From: Chrysomallon squamiferum
Taxonomy: Eukaryota; Mollusca; Gastropoda; Neomphalida; Peltospiridae
Length of the DNA stretch: 11,500 bases
Direction: 5' to 3'
Assembly (NCBI GenBank): GCA_012295275.1
Contig: CM022671.1
Location: 35,400,183-35,411,682, forward strand
The notes below the pieces were generated by a model. That model was not told the DNA's origin, ran no database searches, and worked only from the letters and a program-made list of their open reading frames with translations. A program made the translations under genes and the position numbers. This document shows positions 1 through 6,594 of this stretch, in pieces. Position 1 is the stretch's first letter; each line of letters begins with the position of its first letter.

Positions 1-10
1 TATACTACAA

Positions 11-69
11 TACACTTTATATTACATAATATACTTTATATGTTACATAATATACACTTATTATATATA
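11..69. repeat. 21-bp AT-rich tandem repeat
   Basis: Three adjoining units start at 11, 32 and 53. The first two share the pattern TACxCTTTATATxTTACATAATA with small changes. The third is partial (TACACTTATTATATATA). The preceding bases TATACTACAA may be the end of another unit, so the array may continue left of the window. It is intronic and noncoding. Confidence 0.6.
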
Positions 70-540
70 AAAGCATGAGCTTGGCACTGTAAATTACATT
101 AACAGTTACATATTTGACATTGTTTATTTTCATTTTAAGATAAAGCAATGTATTTCACAGTGCGTAATATTGATGTTATTAGACAGGAAATTATTGTTAT
201 GACATATGTAGAATGATTTAACAACCAAATTGTCTGTAATGATTATTATAACATGAAATTTATGTCCATGATGTTGTTGTAGCTGCAGTTCTCACAAAGT
301 AGAATACTGTCACTTTTTAGTTTAAATCTTCATAAGACAGCTAATAATTAAATCTATCAAAAAAAAAAAAAAAATAATAATAATTAAATCAGTTTGCTAG
401 CATTTATATAAAGAAATTTGGAATTGAAAGTTTGAAAAAAAAAACTTTTTTTGTGATTTAATAAATAATGTTATGTATACCTGAATTAGACAGTTAGAAA
501 TAATAATAAAACAATGACATACCTGTTATAATCAATACAA

Positions 541-569
541 TTTATTATTATTATTATTATTATTATTAT
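541..569. repeat. (TTA)n microsatellite
   Basis: About nine perfect TTA units lie in intronic sequence. The motif recurs throughout the window (4721-4970, 6091-6116, 6257-6300, 8690-8760), so it is a genome-wide habit and not a feature specific to this site. Confidence 0.85.
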
Positions 570-602
570 GCTTCATAGTTTTATTTTAGCTTTCATATAA
601 TT

Positions 603-812
603 AAAATGATTGTGCTTTTGAAATTGTGGGAATATTATTAAGCTTCATTTTATAAATTATATTATTACTATAGTCTCCATTTTAAAGTTTATAATATTAC
701 TGCAGCTTTGTCATAGAATTTTTAATATTACTACAGCTCTGGTTAAATATTTACATTACTGTGGTGGCTTACACTTGAAGTTTACATTATCATGGTTGCC
801 TTCATTTTGCAT
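603..812. repeat. Diverged tandem repeat with a period near 31 bp
   Basis: An ATTAC/ATTAT anchor recurs at 634, 664, 696, 727, 755 and 786 (spacings 30, 32, 31, 28, 31). It is followed by a CTATAG, CTGCAG or CTACAG-like word and then a T-rich stretch. A weaker unit may start at 604. Units differ by many substitutions, so the array is old. It ends about 55 bp before the acceptor of the 869-1030 exon. The period was found by eye. Confidence 0.6.
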
Positions 813-868
813 TGTTTGTGAAAGTTAATTTTTTAAAACATTCTACAACAATAACTGCTCCCTGCCAG

Positions 869-1030
869 GTTTTGCCGAGGAGGACAATGAGGACGAAGTA
901 GACGACATTGTCCACGTGTCCCCAGATCACAAGAGTGACTCTGGGGACCCGGAGCTCAACGAAATCGCTAAAAAGTTAAAAGAACTCACAGTCCCAGACT
1001 CCGACGATGACCTGAACAGCTTGGCGGAAG
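869..1030 (+). CDS. RIMBP2: RIM-BP exon: acidic linker before SH3-I
   Basis: This exon of 162 nt (a multiple of three, phase 1 at both ends) follows acceptor CTGCCAG and ends at donor GAAG|GTGCTG. After two bases that finish a codon it reads FAEEDNEDEVDDIVHVSPDH, then a stretch with a short amphipathic helix-like segment (ELNEIAKKLKEL) and an acidic SDDDLNSL segment. GC content and CpG are much higher than in the flanks, which marks it as an exon. It encodes no known domain. In RIM-BPs this position is the poorly conserved linker between the N-terminal coiled coil and SH3-I. The donor is weak at positions +3 to +6. If the intron were retained, translation would run 23 more residues to a stop at 1099-1101. 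A TGCATG lies 44 nt past the donor. Because the exon is symmetric, skipping it would keep the frame. Confidence 0.8.
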
Positions 1031-1073
1031 GTGCTGCCCTCTATGTTTTCTCTCGTTTTCTGCTTGCAGTGCT

Positions 1074-1079
1074 TGCATG
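1074..1079 (+). promoter_or_regulatory. Candidate RBFOX splicing site (TGCATG)
   Basis: TGCATG lies 44 nt downstream of the exon end at 1030. UGCAUG is the established binding word of RBFOX proteins, which usually promote inclusion of the exon upstream of it. The position fits, but use of the site is inferred. Confidence 0.4.
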
Positions 1080-1250
1080 TTCCTTTCATGTTTCAGTTTG
1101 ACTTTTTTACTGGGTTTTTTTTTGTCCTTTTCACTTTTAGCTTTGTCGTTTGTTGTTATTCGTGATTGAATTTTAATTTTGAATTGGCTGTTTGTATTAT
1201 CTCTTCTTGTTTTATTTCGTTTTTCTTTACTTTCCTCCATTTTATTTAGT

Positions 1251-1414
1251 GCACTAATATTTTCTTCAAGCCTCCTCCTCTGTGAATTTTAAATAAAGTA
1301 CAAGACATAATTGAATAAAGTAATTATTACTAAATAAATGAATGATTTAATGAATGAATATCTGTTACCAAACCTCAACAATCAGGTATCAAACATAATT
1401 TTATACTTACAAAA
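1251..1414 (+). repeat. Interspersed or tandem repeat, copy 1
   Basis: This segment aligns by eye with 1531-1714. Shared blocks in the same order are GCACTAATATTTTCTTC / GCACACTAACATTTTTTC; TTGAATAAA followed by a TACTA-like stretch; GTTACCAAACCTCAACA / TTTACCAAAATCTCAACA; and AGGTATCAAACATAATTTTA / AGGCATCAGATGTGATTTTA. The match spans the whole segment with scattered substitutions, so this is an old duplication or two members of a repeat family. It shows no coding potential. Confidence 0.55.
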
Positions 1415-1530
1415 TCTAGGTGAAAACACTTTTTGTGTATAAGATATATTTATTTATGTCAGTAAAATATATTTTATTTGGACTTTGACAATCAAGAAAT
1501 CACATAACAATATTAAACACTTATGATAAT

Positions 1531-1714
1531 GCACACTAACATTTTTTCTAAAGATTTAAAATGAATAATGAGAAATATTTGAATAAATTAAATACTATTG
1601 AACAAATGGGTGACTGACTGAATGAAAATGTTTTACCAAAATCTCAACACTTTATTATATTAATGATATTAATAATAATTAGGCATCAGATGTGATTTTA
1701 TGTTTATAAAAAAA
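1531..1714 (+). repeat. Interspersed or tandem repeat, copy 2, with A-rich end
   Basis: This is the second copy of the 1251-1414 element, 280 bp downstream. It carries an extra AT-rich stretch of about 30 bp after the CTCAACA block. Its 3' end runs directly into the AAAAT satellite at 1708-1931. That could be the decayed, expanded A-rich tail of a retroposon, but copy 1 lacks such a tail, so the point is unproven. Confidence 0.55.
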
Positions 1715-1931
1715 ATAATAATAATAAAATAAAATAAAATAAAACCAAATAAAATAAATGAAATGAAATAAAACAAATTAAAATAAAATAAAATAAAACC
1801 AAATAAAATAAATGAAATGAAATAAAATAAAATAAAATAAAATAAAATAAAATAAAATAAAATAAAATAAAATAAAACCAAATAAAATAAAATAAAATAA
1901 AATAAATAAATAAATAAATAAATAAATAAAT
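1708..1931. repeat. Compound AAAAT / AAAT satellite
   Basis: An A run and AAT units lead into (AAAAT)n, and finally (AAAT)n from about 1900. Interruptions AAAACC occur at about 1741, 1795 and 1874. The first two start blocks that match closely over about 33 bp (CCAAATAAAATAAATGAAAT...) with a spacing of 54 bp, so there is a higher-order duplication inside the simple repeat. Translations of the minus strand here give only Phe/Ile/Leu/Tyr strings and are not genes. Confidence 0.9.
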
Positions 1932-3239
1932 ATATACATAAATTAGTAAATAAATTAAATGTTTTGTTGTAAAATACAACATATTTATATTCCTAATAGT
2001 AAAATACTTCAGTCTGTATGTACGTCTGTCTGTCTGTCTACATAAAACATTACGTGTGACACACTTACTGTAGTGCACTAGTAGAGGAAGTAAAAATTAA
2101 TGATGCACTTAGAAGACTTGTCTGCCTCAAACCATTTCATTAACACCAGAAATAGAAAAACAAACATTAAAGAGTAGTAAAAAATAAAAATAATAATAAA
2201 TAAAGAAAAAGAATAACAAAGAAAAATTGAAAATACAAAACCCTGACAATAATGATATTAATAAAACGAGTTTGTTATAAATACATATAAAATATAAAGA
2301 GCCAATGAATTTTTATATTTTATTGTCTAGATAGGTGTTTTAAAATAAACAAATTTATGTATCATATTATCTGATTGTGTTTTTCTGTCTAAGGGTGGGT
2401 ACATGTAATGAAAAAACCCTGCAGCTATTTCATAAGAGAGACTTTCATAAAAGTGCATTTCCTTTCGTGTGATCATTAAAATTACATAGGTGTTTGACAG
2501 ATGATGTTAAAAAATGTACTTACGCTGATTCACATTTTCAATATTTACAATAATGAAATTTTCTTGCTGAAGTAAGTATTAATAATGTTTTTTTTAATTT
2601 AGGATTTCAGTTTGCCAAATTATACTATTATTAATATCTTTTTGAATGCAGCTTAACATATTTTACCATTGATTCTGACACGCTGCAATGCTGAAGCTAA
2701 CAATATTAACAGATATTTCTTTCTCTCTACTCAGTTACTGATGTCAAATTTACAAAGGTCTACAAGTTTTACTTTATCTCACACATTTCATTTTTCATGT
2801 TGCGATATTATTAAACATCCATTCATTTTGGTCCAGTGTTTGATAAGACAGTTTGAAAATCCATCCATTTATTGTTAACTGATGTAAAATTTCAAAGACG
2901 TTTCTTGTTATTTGTGGGTTTTAAATGGTTAAGATCATCAAAACGTTTTAGTAAAAAAAACACCAAAACAAAGCGTGGTTTTAGAGTTGATGGGTTTACT
3001 GGGGTGAGGTGTAGTTTGATGTTGTTACAAGATGTCAGTGTTGTTGTTGTCTGTGTTGTGTTAAATATTACTGTCAGCATGTGTGTTGAATGCTTTTAAA
3101 AAAAAAATATTTTAGACTTTAGTATATTTGTGTGTGTGTGTTTCATGCACCCATTTTTGTACCTCTTTGTTTATCTGTATTTACTTGTTGATTTTGTTTT
3201 AAAAGTGACATCTGACCCTGAGTTTATCTGTTACTAAAT

Positions 3240-3251
3240 CTTCTTCTTCTT

Positions 3252-3282
<31 letters not shown>

Positions 3283-3285
3283 TTC

Positions 3286-3320
<35 letters not shown>

Positions 3321-3321
3321 T
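3240..3321. repeat. Compound (CTT)n-(ATT)n microsatellite
   Basis: About 13.7 CTT units (3240-3280) pass into about 13 ATT units (3281-3320) through a short mixed junction. The CTT half is a pure pyrimidine tract, a type able to form triplex DNA. It is intronic. Confidence 0.9.
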
Positions 3322-3946
3322 TGTTACAAGAGATCACTCTGTTCACTTCCACACAGACTATATTCAGTTTTTATTTCATAGTTATTATATATTTTATTTA
3401 TTGCACGGATGTCATATCAAAGAGTTAAATACTGTTTTGCACTGCCTGTGTTGTATTGTTTCATTCAGTTACTACAGAACATGTAAATGTCAGATATAAT
3501 AGATACAATTAACAAATGTGTTATTTGAGTTAATTATACAACCAGTCATCTGCTATTTCTGAATCTAACGATGTAGTATTAACTATTCTTGTATATAATA
3601 CGTTTGATATTCCCTCTGTTTTAGTTATTTCCAATATGCTTCAACAGTAGACATTCAGTGAAAATATCTTCACTTTCTAGTCGAAAGACTTATTCAGAAT
3701 CATTTTAAAATACATTTTTATATATAAATACAATATGTTTTCAGTTTATGAGTTATGACTTCAGCTAAATCAAATTTTTAGGACAGTTTTTCATTATTTT
3801 CAAATCACTGGTGTTATGATATTTGTGGACATTACTGAAGGGAATATCTCAGATGGATTTTTACTTTGATGATGAATTGTCTCTTGTCAGATACAAGAAG
3901 TCTCTGTTACATAAAATATTTACACGTTTCTGTTGCCTTGTTGCAG

Positions 3947-3987
3947 GGAGAGAAGATTCTGGCATGGAGAATAATCGAGAAACAAAG
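3947..3987 (+). CDS. RIMBP2: RIM-BP 41-nt microexon in the pre-SH3 linker
   Basis: A strong acceptor (TTTCTGTTGCCTTGTTGCAG) and a near-consensus donor (AAAG|GTAAGT) bound 41 nt. The first two bases complete the codon opened by the last base of the 869-1030 exon (Gly). Then follows REDSGMENNRETK, ending at phase 0, which is what the next exon needs. The peptide is charged and probably disordered, with no known domain. The length is not a multiple of three, so skipping it alone would break the frame. A TGCATG lies 92 nt downstream, followed by a TG-rich tract. The splice sites carry most of the evidence, since the exon is short. Confidence 0.75.
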
Positions 3988-4036
3988 GTAAGTGCTGTCC
4001 TGCAGTCTTTGGAATGGATATATGTATACAGATGAA

Positions 4037-4146
4037 TGCTTATATGTTTGTGTGTATGTCTGTGTGTGAATATGTGTTTGCATGTGTGTGTATGTGTGTG
4101 TGTGTCTGTGAATGTGTATGTGTATGTATGTCTGTATGTGTGTACA
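4037..4146. repeat. Imperfect TG / TATG / TCTG repeat
   Basis: This purine-pyrimidine alternating tract has TGTG, TATG and TCTG units. In RNA it would be UGU-rich, a binding preference of CELF/Bruno-type splicing factors, and it lies 50-160 nt after the microexon donor. The minus-strand open frames with His/Thr repeats come from this tract and are not genes. Confidence 0.8.
4079..4084 (+). promoter_or_regulatory. Candidate RBFOX splicing site (TGCATG)
   Basis: TGCATG lies 92 nt downstream of the microexon end at 3987, within the TG-rich tract. Downstream RBFOX sites are known to favour neuronal microexon inclusion in other animals. Here the function is inferred from position only. Confidence 0.4.
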
Positions 4147-4340
4147 CATATATGCATTGACATTAGGTTTATAATTATGTAACTTATATGATAAACTGTC
4201 AATGTAGTTTATTCCTTCACATATATATTTTTTTTATTCCTTTGATTTCAAAAAGCAAAATGAAATTTATAATAAGAAACCAATAATAAGTAAATAGTGC
4301 AAAAAAACACCCCTAAAACCCAGAGATAAAACAAGAAAAA

Positions 4341-4471
4341 CAAACAAACAACTAAACAAAAAAACAAACAACTAAACAATTAAACAAATAAATAAATAAA
4401 CAAATAAATAAATAAACAAACAACTAAACAAACAACTAAACAAACAAACAAACAAACAAACAAACAAACAA
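4341..4471. repeat. (CAAA)n microsatellite with variants
   Basis: CAAA units are mixed with TAAA and CAACTAAA variants and become a pure CAAA run near 4440-4471. The tract ends 12 bp before the exon at 4483, so the acceptor has only the short TGTTTTTC pyrimidine tract of its own. This low-complexity stretch is noncoding. Confidence 0.85.
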
Positions 4472-4482
4472 ATGTTTTTCAG

Positions 4483-4665
4483 AATCAAAACGAGATTTCT
4501 CTCAGTGACAGTCGTCTGTCGTCGCTGTCAAGGAAAGGTCCGCTGCAGGTGTACATCGCCAAGTACTCGTACAACCCCTACCAGCAGTCACCCAACGACA
4601 ACCCCGCGGCCGAGCTGCCCCTCTCAGCAGGCGACTACGTCCTCATCCTCGGTGACATGGACGAG
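4483..4665 (+). CDS. RIMBP2: RIM-BP exon: Ser-rich linker and N-terminal part of SH3-I
   Basis: This exon of 183 nt (61 codons, phase 0 at both ends) lies between acceptor TGTTTTTCAG and donor GACGAG|GTCAGT. Residues 1-22 form a Ser/Arg-rich linker (SLSDSRLSSLSRKG). From residue 23 an SH3 domain begins: VYIAKYSYNPY is the ALYDY-type strand and RT-loop start, AELPLSAGDYVLIL is the diverging-turn and strand-b region, and GDMDE starts the n-Src loop. The long RT loop insert (QQSPNDNPA) and the [13 protein letters not shown] junction are typical of RIM-BP first SH3 domains as I know the family. SH3-I binds proline-rich peptides in presynaptic partners. The exon is strongly GC-rich with many CpGs, in sharp contrast to the T-rich intron that follows. 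The remaining SH3 residues are in the 5533-5608 exon. Confidence 0.95.
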
Positions 4666-4677
4666 GTCAGTTTATAT

Positions 4678-4688
4678 ATTACTATTAT

Positions 4689-4722
<34 letters not shown>

Positions 4723-4782
4723 TATTTTTTTTATTATTATTATTTTTATTTTATTTTTTATTTTATTATTATTATTATTTTT

Positions 4783-4814
<32 letters not shown>

Positions 4815-4918
4815 TTATTTTATTAAATTATTTTTATTATTTTATTATTTTATTATTATAATTATCATTTTTTTTTTTTTTATTTATTATTATTATTTAT
4901 TTATTTTTTTAATTTTTA

Positions 4919-4951
<33 letters not shown>

Positions 4952-4972
4952 TTTTATTATTATTATTACAAT
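4678..4972. repeat. T-run and (TTA)n low-complexity tract
   Basis: The tract includes an uninterrupted run of 30 T (4691-4720) followed by about 250 bp of T and TTA units almost free of C and G. It starts about 12 bp past the splice donor at 4665. On the minus strand it reads as an A/TAA-rich tract directly 3' of the 48-bp repeat (4976-5023), consistent with an expanded retroposon tail. Confidence 0.85.
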
Positions 4973-4975
4973 TTC

Positions 4976-5023
4976 TTTCATTTATATTCTCATGCGTTAT
5001 TGTTTACAAACTTTGTTCCTTTT
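4976..5023 (-). repeat. 48-bp dispersed repeat, copy A
   Basis: This copy matches 8491-8538 at 42 of 48 positions by hand count, with no gap. The shared core on the + strand includes TTTCATTTATATT and TGTTTACAAACTT. Both copies are preceded on the + strand by T-rich low-complexity DNA, so on the minus strand each is followed by an A-rich tail. No known element family is recognised. Confidence 0.65.
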
Positions 5024-5137
5024 ATTTTATTTATTATTATTGTTATTGTTTTGGCAGTTGATAGATAATTATAATGAATAAAATAAAATGTCAGACTAAG
5101 ATTTTATAAAATATATCACAATCATTTCATTTTTATA

Positions 5138-5140
5138 TAT

Positions 5141-5175
<35 letters not shown>

Positions 5176-5246
5176 TTTGTTTATTTGTTTGTTTATTTGT
5201 TTATTTATTTATTTATTTATGTATTTAATTTTATTTATTTATTTTT
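5138..5246. repeat. (TTTA)n / (TTTG)n microsatellite
   Basis: This is a tetranucleotide tract of TTTA units with a central TTTG-containing part (about 5178-5200). Smaller TTTA runs occur at 5715-5738, 7440-7461 and 7675-7716. Confidence 0.85.
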
Positions 5247-5532
5247 GATCATGTTTTTAATGAGCACAATAATTTCATTTTTAAATTTCATGTCATATTT
5301 AAATCAATGCTGTTTTATTTACTTAACTGTTTTATGAAATGTTTGAGTTTTTTCACATTTTTACAAAGCTTTTAATCTATTGATTATTATTTCAGTAAAT
5401 AAAATTTTATCTTTGTTTGGTGCTAAAGACTGGAACGGTTTGTACTTGCTTTTTGTTTTCTTTGAATTTTTGTTTATTTTTCAACTGAGTATTATCATTA
5501 AGCATTCATTCAATAATTTATGTTCATTTCAG

Positions 5533-5608
5533 GATGGTTTCTATGAAGGAGAATTGATTCACGGCAAAAGAGGATTGGTTCCTTCCAACTTCATAGAAAA
5601 AGTCTCAG
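5533..5608 (+). CDS. RIMBP2: RIM-BP exon: C-terminal part of SH3-I
   Basis: This exon of 76 nt lies between acceptor TTCATTTCAG and donor TCAG|GTAAAC. It enters at phase 0 and leaves at phase 1. It reads [14 protein letters not shown], then [12 protein letters not shown], which completes the SH3 fold. FYEGEL is the strand that usually carries the Trp pair in SH3 domains; Phe-Tyr at this place is normal for RIM-BPs. [10 protein letters not shown] is the classic final strand and 3-10 helix with the binding-surface Pro and Asn. Joined to the 4483-4665 exon it gives an SH3 of about 62 residues, a normal size. The exon has lower GC than the preceding one but clear protein conservation. Confidence 0.95.
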
Positions 5609-5774
5609 GTAAACACACGTGTAATTTACCTGTGTCATTTAATTATTACAGGTGATAAACTGGTATGTTGCACAAACCGATCTGTACTGAGTGTATGTCA
5701 GTAAACACTGTATATATTTATTTATTTATTTATTTATTCATAATTACACTCGTAAAACACTCTTTGATTTCCAG
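5609..5774 (+). other. Short intron (166 bp)
   Basis: This is a phase-1 intron from GTAAAC to acceptor TTTGATTTCCAG. It contains a TTTA run (5715-5738). It is the shortest intron in the window and no other feature is seen. Confidence 0.85.
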
Positions 5775-5898
5775 ATGATCACCTGTCTGAATTTCATGCT
5801 GCCATGGCGCTGGCTTGTCACCATAGTGATGAAAGTACAGTGAACAGCATCCAACACGATCCTTGACTTCAACAGCAGCGACGAAGCAGACTTTGCAG
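5775..5898 (+). CDS. RIMBP2: RIM-BP linker exon with an apparent one-base frameshift
   Basis: Acceptor TTTGATTTCCAG and donor TTTGCAG|GTCTCT bound 124 nt. Entering at phase 1, the frame reads DDHLSEFHAAMALACHHSDE, then STVNSIQHDP, and meets TGA at 5864-5866. From 5862 the frame one base further on is open to the donor and reads LDFNSSDEADFA, which joins at phase 1 with the next exon. If one C of the CC at 5861-5862 were extra, the exon would be 123 nt and fully open. DDxLxEFH straight after SH3-I resembles invertebrate RIM-BPs, so the first frame looks real. Alternatives that also keep the frame are donor A|GTACAG at 5835 and acceptor AACAG|CA at 5848, both weak. A TGCATG lies 35 nt past the donor. 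I cannot tell error, allele and poison exon apart from this sequence alone. Confidence 0.75.
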
Positions 5899-5932
5899 GT
5901 CTCTACCCACACTTTTTGTTATTAGAGCTAGC

Positions 5933-5938
5933 TGCATG
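5933..5938 (+). promoter_or_regulatory. Candidate RBFOX splicing site (TGCATG)
   Basis: TGCATG lies 35 nt downstream of the 5775-5898 exon, the closest of the three exon-linked copies. It sits inside the self-complementary string AGCTAGCTGCATGCT. RBFOX control of the upstream exon is inferred from position. Confidence 0.45.
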
Positions 5939-6064
5939 CTTTTTAACAGAAACTGTGGTGTGGGGATGAGGAGATCTGGGGGTGGAGTGGGTTCGAGAAG
6001 GGCAAATTATCAAAACAAATTGTTTAAAATGTTCTTGAAAAAAAAAAAAATATATATTTCTAAA

Positions 6065-6118
6065 AGTTTTAAAATAAATTATTTAATGAAAATAATAATA
6101 ATAATAATAATAATAAAA
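6065..6118 (+). repeat. 23-bp word with AAT tail, copy 1
   Basis: AGTTTTAAAATAAATTATTT plus AAT (6065-6087) is followed by GAA and (AAT)n. The same 23 bases recur exactly at 6211-6233. Upstream, TTTCT precedes both copies, so the shared unit is slightly longer. Confidence 0.65.
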
Positions 6119-6210
6119 ATAATCAAAAATTATGAAATCGAAAAAATTAAAATAAATAAATGAAAGAAAACAAACAAAAATTTCGTTAAAAGTAATAATC
6201 TGCATTTCTG

Positions 6211-6254
6211 AGTTTTAAAATAAATTATTTAATCAAAAAAAAAAAAAAAAAAAA

Positions 6255-6306
<52 letters not shown>

Positions 6307-6310
6307 ATAA
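6211..6310 (+). repeat. 23-bp word with poly-A and AAT tail, copy 2
   Basis: The 23-bp word of 6065-6087 recurs here, 146 bp downstream. It is followed by C, a run of 22 A (6235-6256) and about 15 AAT units. The arrangement is that of a short element with a 3' A-rich tail, or of a local duplication followed by microsatellite growth. Confidence 0.65.
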
Positions 6311-6350
6311 TAATAGTAATGGTAATAAATAAAATAATTAAAAAATAAAT

Positions 6351-6382
6351 AAAAGGAAAAAGTTTGTAAATATAAATGAAAT
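6351..6382 (+). repeat. 48-bp dispersed repeat, partial copy C
   Basis: AAAAGGAAAAAGTTTGTAAA followed by TATAAATGAAAT matches the minus-strand reading of the copies at 4976-5023 and 8491-8538, with the middle 15 bases or so missing. It is followed by an A-rich AAAT/AAT tract, the same order as in the other two. The AT-rich sequence makes chance similarity possible. Confidence 0.4.
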
Positions 6383-6498
6383 ATAAATGTGAAATAAAAA
6401 TAAATAAAAAAAATAAAACAGAAATGAAATAAATAATAATAATAATAATAATAATAAAAATAATAAAGTATTAAAATATCTCAGGGTTATTTTTATTT

Positions 6499-6594
6499 TA
6501 ATGTGTCTTTGTGTGTGTCTGTGTGTGTATGTCTGTGTGTATATGTATGTCTGTGTGTATGTGTACATGTGTATGTTTGTATGTCTGTATGTTT
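6499..6594. repeat. Imperfect TG / TATG / TCTG repeat
   Basis: This is a second tract of the type at 4037-4146, with alternating TGTG, TCTG and TATG units. It lies in the intron between the two SH3-FN3 linker exons. His/Thr/Tyr-rich translations on the minus strand are products of the repeat. Confidence 0.8.

Larger units (their letters stand above)
1..868 (+). other. Intron upstream of the first visible exon (3' part)
   Basis: This is AT-rich intronic sequence ending in the acceptor CTGCCAG at 862-868, preceded by a moderate pyrimidine stretch. It holds a 21-bp tandem repeat at the left edge (11-69), a 16-A run (359-374), a TTA microsatellite (541-569) and a diverged tandem repeat of about 31 bp (603-812). 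I see no coding exon in it. The intron interrupts a codon after its first base (phase 1), because the next exon starts with two bases that complete a codon. Confidence 0.75.
1031..3946 (+). other. Intron of 2.9 kb
   Basis: This is a phase-1 intron from GTGCTG to the strong acceptor TTGCCTTGTTGCAG. It holds a TGCATG at 1074-1079, a diverged pair of about 165-185 bp (1251-1414 and 1531-1714), an AAAAT/AAAT satellite (1708-1931), a GTCT run (2023-2040) and a CTT/ATT microsatellite (3240-3321). Short open frames around 2669-3099 have no conserved look and no exon-like composition. No exon is needed here, because the phases of the flanking exons fit directly. Confidence 0.75.
3988..4482 (+). other. 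Intron of 495 bp with TG-rich and CAAA-rich blocks
   Basis: This is a phase-0 intron from GTAAGT to acceptor TGTTTTTCAG. Its first half is a TG/TATG-rich tract (4037-4146) containing TGCATG at 4079-4084. Its second half is a CAAA tetranucleotide block (4341-4471) that ends just before the short pyrimidine tract of the acceptor. I see no exon inside. Confidence 0.8.
4666..5532 (+). other. T-rich intron of 867 bp splitting SH3-I
   Basis: This is a phase-0 intron from GTCAGT to acceptor TGTTCATTTCAG. It is dominated by a T/TTA tract (4678-4972), one copy of a 48-bp dispersed repeat (4976-5023) and a TTTA/TTTG tetranucleotide block (5138-5246). Nothing coding is seen. Poly-Phe/Tyr/Ile translations here come from the low-complexity DNA. 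Confidence 0.85.

Noticed and set aside
436-452. A-run followed by T-run able to form a small hairpin
   Set aside because: This is a short low-complexity pairing expected by chance in such AT-rich DNA.
1669-2078. Minus-strand open frames rich in Phe, Ile, Leu and Tyr
   Set aside because: They are translations of the AAAAT/AAAT satellite and its edge. There is no complex protein sequence and no start context.
2669-3099. Overlapping open frames of 62-75 codons
   Set aside because: They have AT-rich codon use, no domain and no splice sites giving a fitting phase. A weak similarity of about 28 bp between 2733-2760 and 2874-2900 is too short to call a repeat.
3861-4202. Minus-strand open frames with His-Thr repeats
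   Set aside because: They come from the TG/TATG repeat read in reverse and from the antisense of the microexon.
4549-5061. Long + strand open frame continuing from the SH3 exon into poly-Phe/Tyr
   Set aside because: The SH3 part is real, but the open frame runs on only because the T-rich intron lacks stops. The donor at 4665 and the matching exon at 5533 show where coding ends.
5730-5912. Minus-strand open frame of 60 codons
   Set aside because: It lies antisense to the linker exon, whose + strand has splice sites and family-like protein sequence.
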